From NCBI GenBank assembly GCA_910589145.1, contig CAJUSD010000033.1:1-36850 (forward strand): a DNA stretch of 36,850 nt, written 5' to 3'. Shown piece after piece: positions 24,267 to 31,060 of this stretch. The position numbers were made by a program, and so were the translations under genes. The stretch is from an uncultured Oscillospiraceae bacterium (GTDB taxonomy: Bacteria; Bacillota; Clostridia; Oscillospirales; Ruminococcaceae). Every line of letters starts with the position of its first letter. The first letter of the stretch is position 1. The notes beneath the pieces were generated by a model. That model worked only from the letters and a program-made list of their open reading frames with translations, did no database searches and was not told where the DNA came from.

Positions 24267-26408
24267 CTATATCCCCCCATTCGTTTGCCCGGCAGCTGCC
24301 GGAACGTTTGGTTCCTGTTTCTGCGCCGTTTGTACTTCACTGGACATCTTTTGAATTCTTTGCAGCACTCCGGCAGAGGTTAGATCTACCTTTCCGCTTG
24401 CTGACGGAACAGTAATTGCTTTGGTCCGGCTGTCTCTTTGGATAAGCCCCAGTTCAAATAATGCCATAAGCGCCACCCGCATTTTACAGAACTGAAATCC
24501 ACTGCCTGGCTGGAATTTTCCGCAAAGCCGTGCATACATCTGTTCCTCTGTTCCGCTCCATTGTTTCTGTTCCCGCAAAAACCGGTATACAACAGCGGTT
24601 TCATCTCTGGTTGGGGCGGCCCGTTCTGCTTCCTGCGGGGTAATTGTCTCTTTTCGGCATAGCTTTTCATAAAGCAGCTGGCCGGAAATCCATCCTTCCT
24701 GATCCAGTTGGGAAAGGCGCATTTCCTTAATCTTAATGGAAAGCCTCTCCTGTCCATTGTATGAATTTATTTCCACACTTACCAAAACATCCACCTTATC
24801 CCCCGTCCGATAGGGGAACTGGTCAACCGTCATTCCAAAGTAAACCGCCTGATACTCCCCATCTCCCTGGGTCAGACGGAGCCTGAGATGCTTGCCTTCC
24901 CCGATAGGGGAAACCGCCCCAATTACGGCTCCCTGAATGGCAAAGACAGGAATTTCATTATTGGTGCCGAAAGGTTCCAAAAGAGAAAGGCTTCGAATGG
25001 ATTCCACACTCAAATCTTCCTGAGAAAGCACTGCGTCCACATGGACAGTATAAACCGGCATGTCCGGGTAATTTTGGGCTGCATATTTCTGAAACAGCTT
25101 TTGGAATTCTGTAAACTTTCCTTTATCCACAGACATCCCTGCCGCCATGGGATGTCCGCCAAAACGGGTCAGAGGCGTGGAACAGGCTGTTACTGCCTGA
25201 ATCATAGAAAAATCCTCGACACTTCTGGCAGAACCGCGCCCGCTGCCGTCCGCCTCTCTGGAAACCAGGATGCAGGGCTTGCCGGAACGCTCTGTTAATC
25301 GTGATGCAGCAATACCAATTACTCCGTGATGCCATCCCTCCCCTTCCAAAACCAACACCCGTTGGTAGGCAGCAGACGGGTTTTTCTGGAATTGGGCAGA
25401 GACATCTGTCATAACTTTCTGTTCCAATTCCCGACGGCGGCGGTTGGCCTCATCAACCTGTTCGGCAAGGGACAAAGCCGTCTCATAATCATCGGTTGTC
25501 AATAACTGCAAAGCTACAGAAGCATCCCCTATCCTTCCTGCGGCATTAATACGGGGAGCAATCCCAAATGCAACCGACGAACTTGTAACAGGTTTACCTG
25601 CCAGCCCTGCCTTTTCCAACAGTGCGGCTATCCCGGCGCTTGGCTCCGCTGCAATTTGCTGAAGTCCGCGGCGGACAATCGTCCGGTTTACTCCTGTTAA
25701 GGGCACAACGTCTGCTATTGTCCCGATCGCTGCTAACATACCGTAATATTCTAAAAGTTCTCCGGTTTCGTCTTCCTCCAGCGCACGGGCAAGCTGGAAC
25801 GCCACCCCTACCCCCGCTAATTCACGGCATTGGGACGGGCAGTCCTTCCGGTGGGGATCTACTATGGCTGCTGCCTCCGGCAGAGTCTCCGGCGGCTGGT
25901 GATGGTCTGTTACTACCACATCCATCCCCAGCTCTGAGGCATATGCGATTTCTTCCACTGCTGAAATGCCGTTGTCTACCGTTATCAACAGTGTGATTCC
26001 CATATCCCATAAATAACGTATTGCTGCCTTATTTAGCCCATAGCCATCTTCCCGCGTTGGGATATACGGCGTTACATCTGCCCCGTTGCTCTCCAAGTAC
26101 CCGCAGAGAAGCGCTGTTGCTGTTACACCGTCACAATCATAATCCCCATAAACAGCAATTCGTTCTTCTTCGTCGATTGCACCCTGTATCCGTTCTGCCG
26201 CTTTGTCCATATCTGCCATTTGAAACGGATCGGGCAATGGAACGCCTTCCTGCAACAGTTGGAGCGCTTCCTCCGCAGTATATCCCCTGCCCTGCAAAAT
26301 ACGCGCCGCCAAGTACGATATATTAGGTATTTGTTCCGATACCGCCTGCTGCAGTTTTTTCGCCGCCTCTGTGTCCGATTGGGCGTATATCCAACGCTTT
26401 AATCCCAT
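24267..26408 (-). CDS. recJ: Single-stranded-DNA-specific exonuclease RecJ
   Basis: A 713-residue DHH-family nuclease that degrades single-stranded DNA 5' to 3' in recombination and mismatch repair. Catalytic motifs are AVYGDYDCDGVTATALL (motif I), LLITVDNG (motif II) and VVVTDHHQP (DHH, motif III), followed by the DHHA1 domain (FGGHPMAAGMSV, the GGHxxAAG signature). An OB-like domain and a C-terminal winged-helix-like tail extend the protein, as in other Firmicutes. The frame is open to 26435, but ATG at 26408 (MGLKRWIY) with AAAGGGG just upstream fits. It is the first gene of the six-gene operon that continues to 18400. Confidence 0.95.
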   Translation of the reverse strand: MGLKRWIYAQSDTEAAKKLQQAVSEQIPNISYLAARILQGRGYTAEEALQLLQEGVPLPDPFQMADMDKAAERIQGAIDEEERIAVYGDYDCDGVTATALLCGYLESNGADVTPYIPTREDGYGLNKAAIRYLWDMGITLLITVDNGISAVEEIAYASELGMDVVVTDHHQPPETLPEAAAIVDPHRKDCPSQCRELAGVGVAFQLARALEEDETGELLEYYGMLAAIGTIADVVPLTGVNRTIVRRGLQQIAAEPSAGIAALLEKAGLAGKPVTSSSVAFGIAPRINAAGRIGDASVALQLLTTDDYETALSLAEQVDEANRRRRELEQKVMTDVSAQFQKNPSAAYQRVLVLEGEGWHHGVIGIAASRLTERSGKPCILVSREADGSGRGSARSVEDFSMIQAVTACSTPLTRFGGHPMAAGMSVDKGKFTEFQKLFQKYAAQNYPDMPVYTVHVDAVLSQEDLSVESIRSLSLLEPFGTNNEIPVFAIQGAVIGAVSPIGEGKHLRLRLTQGDGEYQAVYFGMTVDQFPYRTGDKVDVLVSVEINSYNGQERLSIKIKEMRLSQLDQEGWISGQLLYEKLCRKETITPQEAERAAPTRDETAVVYRFLREQKQWSGTEEQMYARLCGKFQPGSGFQFCKMRVALMALFELGLIQRDSRTKAITVPSASGKVDLTSAGVLQRIQKMSSEVQTAQKQEPNVPAAAGQTNGGI

Positions 26409-26509
26409 AAGGTCCCCTTTCTGTCCGGCGCCCACCGCCCAATTTCAACTATTTTTGGGCTTTGGAGGGTTTTGAAGACGTTTCCCCTCGGAATGTGATT
26501 TTACCTGTT

Positions 26510-26538
26510 ATTATACCTGATTCTGCCACTAAAATCAA
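26510..26538 (-). promoter_or_regulatory. Promoter of the recJ-rel-dtd operon
   Basis: Minus-strand TTGATT (26538-26533) and consensus TATAAT (26515-26510) with a 17-base spacer, leaving an untranslated leader of about 95 bases. Confidence 0.75.
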
Positions 26539-26559
26539 TAAGGGGGAAAAAGCAAATAT

Positions 26560-26940
26560 GCGGGTACCGCCTTTGATGAGTACAGTCCGGGGCAGACGAA
26601 AAGGGTTTTGGGTACTGGAGGCTTTTTAGGGGCGTTCCCTAACCGCGCTTGCAGGCACGAAATTCCCCTGCTGAAAGAAGACGCTAATCTAATGAAAAAA
26701 GCAGATACCCAACCATTCCGCCAGTATTTAAAATAAAATCCCACCATTCTCTTTTGTGGGGACTTGGCAGCAGATATAGGCTGCATTCTGTGGACAGACT
26801 CATATGGCGGGATTCATCCTCTTTGTCTGAGTTTGAAAAACTCGAAAGTTTTCTCTTGCATCCAACGAACAACCCTTTAGTTGTTCAGATGGCGCTCCTA
26901 AAACAGAAAGCCCTAAAATGAAGAGGGCTTTTCCGTCTCA
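26560..26940 (-). repeat. Hairpin-rich intergenic repeat, copy C (minus orientation)
   Basis: Read on the minus strand this stretch matches two other copies. Its start (26936-26825: GGAAAAGC-CTCTT, AGGGCTTTCTGTTTTAGGA, TGCAAGAGAAAA, AGTTTTTCAAACTC) matches copy D at 29027-29135. Its end (GGGGAATTTCGTGCCTGCA and following, 26668-26630) matches copy B at 7563-7590. Hairpins include AAAGCCCT/AGGGCTTT (about 26908-26931), GAACAAC/GTTGTTC (about 26866-26886), and TTAGGG-AACG-CCCCTAA. It also contains a probable microprotein gene. Confidence 0.65.
26684..26803 (-). CDS. Probable YqzL-like microprotein
   Basis: A 39-codon frame ending KREWWDFILNTGGMVGYLLF-SLD. The pattern W-x-x-F-x-x-T-G-x-x-x-Y-L-L-F is that of the small YqzL family of Firmicutes (function unknown; near recO/era in Bacillus, from memory). 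ATG at 26803 is chosen; a GAGGAT motif lies rather far (about 12 bases) upstream, and the frame stays open to 26872. It lies inside repeat copy C and upstream of recJ on the same strand. Copy D does not keep this frame in the aligned part. Chance resemblance cannot be excluded. Confidence 0.4.
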   Translation of the reverse strand: MSLSTECSLYLLPSPHKREWWDFILNTGGMVGYLLFSLD

Positions 26941-26979
26941 TTCACATTAAATACAGTCACACAAAACCACATTTTTACT

Positions 26980-27010
26980 TATATTGGTAAGGGAGCACCC
27001 TAATTTACCC
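26980..27010 (+). promoter_or_regulatory. Possible -10 box and hairpin before ytaF
   Basis: TATATT lies at 26980-26985 with a weak GTCACA 18 bases upstream. A hairpin GGTAAGGG/CCC...TTACC spans 26986-27009, just before the ribosome site AAGGTG at 27025-27030. Role uncertain. Confidence 0.3.
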
Positions 27011-27035
27011 AACTTCCAGCAAAGAAGGTGTTATT

Positions 27036-27614
27036 TTGCATCTGCTATCTGTAATATTATTTGCCGTCTCTTCAAACCTGGATAATCTGGTTGTCGGCTT
27101 GTCATATGGGCTTAAAAAGGTACATATCTCCCTCCTTTCTTCCATGTTAATCGGATCTATTACGTTCGGGGGAACTATTCTGTCCATGACGCTTGGTAAA
27201 AAACTTCTCCCGTTTTTGCCTCAAAAAGCTGCCCAACTTTTAGGAAGCGCCATTATTTTGGGAATGGGAGTTTATGGAATATTGTGTTTTTTAATGAAAA
27301 GCCGTCAACCTGATTGCCATCAAGACGGCCAGCTTTCAAAACCGAACTTTTCCCCGCGTTCTCTCAAAGTACATGAGTCCATTATTTTAGGGATGGCGTT
27401 GGCGGTAAATAATATAGGTCTTGGAATTGGTGCAAGTATTTCTGGTTTGGGCGCCATCCCGGCTTCTGCCGGCTCATTATGCTGCAGTATGATTTTCCTT
27501 ACTGTCGGCAACCATGCCGGAAAGCGTTGGCTTTCTGGGTTTATTGGACGCTATGCGGAGCCCATTGCCTCCGTTGTAATGCTTGTTCTAGGATTATATG
27601 AGTTATTTTCATAA
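27036..27614 (+). CDS. ytaF: Sporulation membrane protein YtaF / MntP-like cation exporter family
   Basis: A 192-residue membrane protein with six predicted helices in two halves. The repeated polar motifs SSNLDNLVVGLSYG (residues 12-25) and ALAVNNIGLGIGAS (about 125-138) mark the MntP/YtaF fold, which exports Mn2+ in MntP. In spore formers YtaF is associated with sporulation. The loop between the halves is polar (SRQPDCHQDGQ). The start is TTG at 27036, with AAGGTG upstream; no ATG is available at the N-terminus. The next gene's open frame begins directly after this stop, but its true start is 186 bases on. Family confident, physiological substrate inferred. Confidence 0.85.
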   Translation: MHLLSVILFAVSSNLDNLVVGLSYGLKKVHISLLSSMLIGSITFGGTILSMTLGKKLLPFLPQKAAQLLGSAIILGMGVYGILCFLMKSRQPDCHQDGQLSKPNFSPRSLKVHESIILGMALAVNNIGLGIGASISGLGAIPASAGSLCCSMIFLTVGNHAGKRWLSGFIGRYAEPIASVVMLVLGLYELFS

Positions 27615-27728
27615 ATGCACATAAGAAATATATCTATTTTCTATCTATCAATGCTTTCTGTTCTTTTTAATGTAATTTCGTTTGCAATTTCTTCACAAAG
27701 AAATCTGTTCATTCTAACTAAAGTATGC

Positions 27729-27734
27729 TATAAT
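27729..27734 (+). promoter_or_regulatory. Probable -10 box of the GT4 gene
   Basis: A consensus TATAAT with only a weak upstream element (TGTTCA at 27706-27711, 17-base spacer), followed by the start codon 67 bases later. Confidence 0.5.
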
Positions 27735-27800
27735 AGGTGCAAGATTGACAATTGTTATAAGTCCTGTCAAAAACATTCCCTCATCTTGGAGGTTCCTATT

Positions 27801-29012
27801 ATGAAGATAGCGTTATTTACAGAAACCTATCTGCCCCACATTAACGGGGTAGCCACACATGTTAAAATTTTGAAAGACGGTTTAGAGCAGCTTGGACATC
27901 AGGTTTTAATTGTAACCGCAGATATTAACACACACCGCCATTATCTGAAAGACAATATTCTCCATTGTCCCGCTGTGGAAATGAAACGGCTGTACGGCTA
28001 TGGGTTATCGTCGCCGGTAAATATCCGGCGCTTGAAAATTATAGAGGATTTTGGACCGGATGTAATTCATATTCATACTGAATTCAGCATTGGGCTGTTT
28101 GGCGTATCGGCGGCACGTATCCTGAAGGTTCCCCTGATTTATACCCTTCATACCATGTACGACGAATATATCTATTATGTCGCCCCTCGTCCATTTGTTA
28201 AGGTGACAAAACAATTTTCGCATCGTTATATTAAATTTTTTGCAGAGCATGCCGCCTGTATTACAGGCCCTTCTAAAAAATGTGAGGAATATCTTAAAAG
28301 TGCCAATGTAGCCGGGAATAAAGAGGTGTTTGTCATTCCAAACCCCGTTGAATTGGATTCTTTCTCACCTGAGCAGGTGTCTGAAGGTTCTAAGAAAGCC
28401 TTTCGCGAACGCTACAATCTGCCTGGGGATATTACTTTGGCATGTTTTGTAGGGCGCTTGGGGCGGGAAAAAAGTGTAGATGTTCTGCTGCGGAATTGGG
28501 CAGACGCGATCCGCCCAGAAGACCATTTACATCTTATAGTCATTGGTGACGGCCCTGTCAAAGCTGAGTTGGAAGAAATGTCCCATAAATTAGGTGTGGA
28601 AGGAATGGTTACATTTACCGGAAAGGTTGATCATAACGCCCTGCCTCCTTATCTGGCATCCTGTGATGTTTATGTAACCGCTTCCCTATCGGATACAAAC
28701 TCTATTTCTATGAAAGAAGGCATGGCTGCCGGACTGCCTGTGCTTCAGCTTTACGATGAGCTGAATGCTGACCAGGTACAGGATGGGGTTAATGGTTTTG
28801 TATTCCATAATGCAGGGGACTTTGCCGACAGGCTGCGGATGATTCGGGACATGCCCCATAAGGAACGGGACAAGCTGCACCAATCTGTTATGGAATCGGT
28901 CAGCAAATACAGCGCTGCAAACCTTGCAAAAAATCTTTTGAATGTTTATGAAAAGGCGGTTGCGGATTACTGTGAACCAGTTCCTGTTTATGCCCGTTTA
29001 AATATCAAATAA
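27801..29012 (+). CDS. Glycosyltransferase family 4 (glycolipid synthesis type)
   Basis: A 403-residue GT-B glycosyltransferase. The N-terminus MKIALFTETYLPHINGVATH is typical of GT4 enzymes that make glucosyl-diacylglycerol or lipoteichoic-acid anchors in Firmicutes. The C-terminal donor half shows FVGRLGREKSVDVLLRNWAD, LIVIGDGPVKAELE and the EGMAAGLPV donor-sugar block (from SMKEGMAAGLPVLQL). No signal peptide; it probably acts at the inner face of the membrane. The frame is open back to 27615, but that part covers the promoter, and ATG at 27801 behind TTGGAGGT is right. Lipid acceptor and sugar are inferred from the family only. Confidence 0.9.
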   Translation: MKIALFTETYLPHINGVATHVKILKDGLEQLGHQVLIVTADINTHRHYLKDNILHCPAVEMKRLYGYGLSSPVNIRRLKIIEDFGPDVIHIHTEFSIGLFGVSAARILKVPLIYTLHTMYDEYIYYVAPRPFVKVTKQFSHRYIKFFAEHAACITGPSKKCEEYLKSANVAGNKEVFVIPNPVELDSFSPEQVSEGSKKAFRERYNLPGDITLACFVGRLGREKSVDVLLRNWADAIRPEDHLHLIVIGDGPVKAELEEMSHKLGVEGMVTFTGKVDHNALPPYLASCDVYVTASLSDTNSISMKEGMAAGLPVLQLYDELNADQVQDGVNGFVFHNAGDFADRLRMIRDMPHKERDKLHQSVMESVSKYSAANLAKNLLNVYEKAVADYCEPVPVYARLNIK

Positions 29013-29024
29013 TATAATTTTGAT

Positions 29025-29425
29025 GGAAAAGCTCTCTTAAAATTAAGGCTTTCTGTTTTAAGGATGCCGTCTCAGCAACCGTTGGTGATTCCCTGGCTGC
29101 AAAAGAAAATTTTCAGTTTTTTCAAACTCTGGGGGGCTGAATTCAACAAAGCCGGACTGGCGGTCAGGGACTTTTTAGGAGTGCAGCTTTGCTGCACATA
29201 GCTTTGCTGTATATCCCCCTGGGCCTAAGCTCTTTGTCATCCGCCTTTGGTCGTATTCATTTTAGGTTGTGCCCACAGATCAGTTCACAAATAATATGAC
29301 GGAACGCGCGGATGTGCGTTCCGTCATACTTCCTTTAAGTTGTAGAGGTGTTTCGCCCTCTGCAGAGGGCGACCAGAGGGACTTTTAAGGAAAGTCCCTT
29401 CTACTCTTTAAACCTTTTTAACCGC
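29025..29425 (+). repeat. Hairpin-rich intergenic repeat, copy D
   Basis: In plus orientation, opposite to copy C. The first 110 bases match copy C; the last part, GTTTCGCCCTC-TGCA-GAGGGCGACC (29350-29373) and AGGGACTTT-TAAGG-AAAGTCCCT, matches the hairpin modules of A and B. Other hairpins are GTGCAGC-TTT-GCTGCAC (29181-29197) and a 13-base perfect stem TATGACGGAACGC/GCGTTCCGTCATA (29295-29328). No gene is seen in 29013-29467. Confidence 0.7.
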
Positions 29426-29467
29426 TGTGCGCCGCTCTAATTTCCCCATTCTCTCAGCTTTGAGCTA

Positions 29468-29794
29468 TTAGCTCTCCTGGTTTCCTGGTGCTGTTTCAAA
29501 TCCTTCTAAAACGTCCTCTTCCAAAAGTTGAGAAACGTCCACACTGAAAACGCTTGCAAACGCGGCCAACTCAATATCAGTAACAAACCGTTTGCCGCTT
29601 TCAATTCGTTGGATTGCATTTTTATCCAAATCCAATCCAGTAATTTGCAGCATATCAGCCAAGGCGCGTTGGGAAACGCGAGGAATCATCCGTCGGCGCA
29701 GTTCATAGATTTTCCTACCGCAAAGGTTATTGCGGCCATTTTTCGCCCTATTGGTAAACATCCTTTCTAACGCCGCCTTTCTTCTATCAGACAC
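29468..29794 (-). CDS. Xre-family helix-turn-helix regulator
   Basis: A small DNA-binding protein of 96-108 residues. The helix-turn-helix is RVSQRALADMLQITGLDLDKNAIQRIESGKR (named by its core QRALADMLQ and NAIQRIESGKRFVTD), with an acidic C-terminal tail (QLLEEDVLEGFETA). The outer start is GTG at 29794, with no ribosome site; ATG at 29761 (MFTNRAKNG) is an alternative. It lies isolated, 510 bases downstream of the MarR gene on the same strand, with a possible promoter far upstream at 30128-30156. Xre proteins of this size control stress, mobile-element or sporulation genes; the target is unknown. Confidence 0.85.
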   Translation of the reverse strand: MSDRRKAALERMFTNRAKNGRNNLCGRKIYELRRRMIPRVSQRALADMLQITGLDLDKNAIQRIESGKRFVTDIELAAFASVFSVDVSQLLEEDVLEGFETAPGNQES

Positions 29795-30304
29795 GCGTAA
29801 TAAATTTAACTTCGCTATAAGGGTATACGAAAGCGCTGCGAAATAATAAAAACGGCTATCTTCGACAGCAGTCGCGCGGCCGCCCTGCAGCCTGCGGCTG
29901 CCGGCAAAACAGCCCTGTTTTTATCACTTCGTGCAATAAATTCCAAAACGGTTATGCCCGGCAGACTCCCCCGCTGACAGCGGAAAGGAAGAAAAGATGG
30001 GTGAATTTTCAGCCCCAACCCGCTGAAAAACATACCGCATCCACAGTCCCGCTGCAAGAAAGCCGGCCAATTCGTTTATTAAAGAATCGTGCCTTAATAT
30101 ATACCCATTGCAAACACCTCTAATGACATTATATGGTTTTTTTCGCGTTCTGTGACATTCACTTTATGCCATAGGCAAAAAAATGCATAAACTTTATTAA
30201 AAGCCGAAACAACATGCATAATTTAGTTTAGAACAACTAAATTCTTCCAAAAAATAAGGTCAAAATGCCTAAAAGGAAACAGTAAAAAATAGCATATTAA
30301 CTGC
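29795..30304. other. 510-base intergenic region without a convincing gene
   Basis: Between the MarR and Xre genes. The half near Xre is GC-rich with nested palindromes (GCAGCCTGCGGCTGC around 29886-29900). The other half is AT-rich, with AATTTAGTT/AACTAAATT (30220-30243), TGCCATAGGCA (about 30167-30177) and several ATGCATAA blocks. A minus-strand promoter GTCACA-17-TATAAT (30156-30128) and an AGAGGTG ribosome-like site lead only into a four-codon frame (MGIY, 30094-30108). Longer minus-strand frames (38-80 codons) have no recognisable family. Confidence 0.5.
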
Positions 30305-30862
30305 TTATATCCGACCTCCACTGGAATAGTAGGTTACAATTTTTTTGAAAATTCTAAGAAGTTGAGCGCAATCATCTTCACCCAGCCAACAAAGCATTTC
30401 GGAAATTCTCTTTTGGTTCCGTTTACGGAGATAATCGGCCATTTCCCAGCCCTTGCGGGTTGGAAGTACCTGCACAACCCGGCGGTCTTCCTTAATACGG
30501 CGGCGTTCTAAAAGGCCTTTATTTTCCAGCGCATCTAAAAGAGGGGTGACAGTGGAAGGAGCTAAATCAAGCGTTTCACTGATAAAAGATGTACGTACCC
30601 CCATGTTTATTTCATCTTTGTTTTCTGTCCCTTTTCCGCCTTCCTCCAGAGCCTGTTCTAAACAGCATCCGCAAATTGCGACCAAAGCGGTCTGTTCGCT
30701 GTACCGCAGTTTGGCGGCTTCGTCGGGCACCTCCCCTTCTCTTTTCTGTACATCCTGCTTGACGCTTCTCAACACGCCAAGCATGAGATTGGAAAGCTGA
30801 GTTAAATACGTTTCCTCACTATTTCCAGAACCCTGTACAGAAGAATCCTGCTCCTTTTGCAT
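30305..30862 (-). CDS. MarR-family transcriptional regulator
   Basis: A 185-residue winged-helix repressor-type protein. The DNA-binding region is TSFISETLDLAPSTVTPLL (recognition helix) followed by LENKGLLERRRIKEDRRVVQV, where KEDRR is the wing signature of MarR proteins. The N-terminal part (about 70 residues) is longer and more polar than usual. It contains CGCC, a cysteine pair that could sense redox or ligand, though this is speculative. ATG at 30862 follows AAGGGGG. Its own promoter carries an AATGAcaaTCATT palindrome, which suggests autoregulation. It is divergent from the B12-radical SAM gene, so it may control that too. Confidence 0.88.
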   Translation of the reverse strand: MQKEQDSSVQGSGNSEETYLTQLSNLMLGVLRSVKQDVQKREGEVPDEAAKLRYSEQTALVAICGCCLEQALEEGGKGTENKDEINMGVRTSFISETLDLAPSTVTPLLDALENKGLLERRRIKEDRRVVQVLPTRKGWEMADYLRKRNQKRISEMLCWLGEDDCAQLLRIFKKIVTYYSSGGRI

Positions 30863-30924
30863 CCTCTGCGAACCCCCTTAGTCCCTGAATAATATATGTG
30901 TTTTTATACCCTTTTTTTCCAGCG

Positions 30925-30937
30925 AATGACAATCATT
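30925..30937 (-). promoter_or_regulatory. Candidate MarR operator
   Basis: AATGA-caa-TCATT, a 5-3-5 palindrome just downstream of the expected transcription start of the MarR gene. MarR proteins commonly bind such short palindromes at their own promoter; assignment is inference. Confidence 0.45.
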
Positions 30938-30946
30938 TATATTTTT

Positions 30947-30975
30947 ATTATAACGGATTTTTACGGCAAATTCAA
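30947..30975 (-). promoter_or_regulatory. Promoter of the MarR gene
   Basis: Minus-strand TTGAAT (30975-30970) and TATAAT (30952-30947) with a 17-base spacer. Confidence 0.7.
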
Positions 30976-31060
30976 CGGATAAATGTGAACCCTTCTTGAA
31001 ATCCATTTTATGAATATACCTGCAGTTTATCCTAATTTTATAATGCCAGGAGAATATTAT

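Noticed and set aside
26541..27035. yybP-ykoY manganese riboswitch before ytaF
   Set aside because: Considered because of the MntP-like gene, but the characteristic conserved core of that riboswitch was not found.
29063..29200. Short plus-strand frame (MPSQQPLVIPWLQKK...) in copy D
   Set aside because: It coincides with the repeat and is not kept in copy C.
29815..30057. 80-codon minus-strand frame upstream of the Xre gene
   Set aside because: No family resemblance, no ribosome site; overlapping frames look equally plausible, so none was annotated as a gene.
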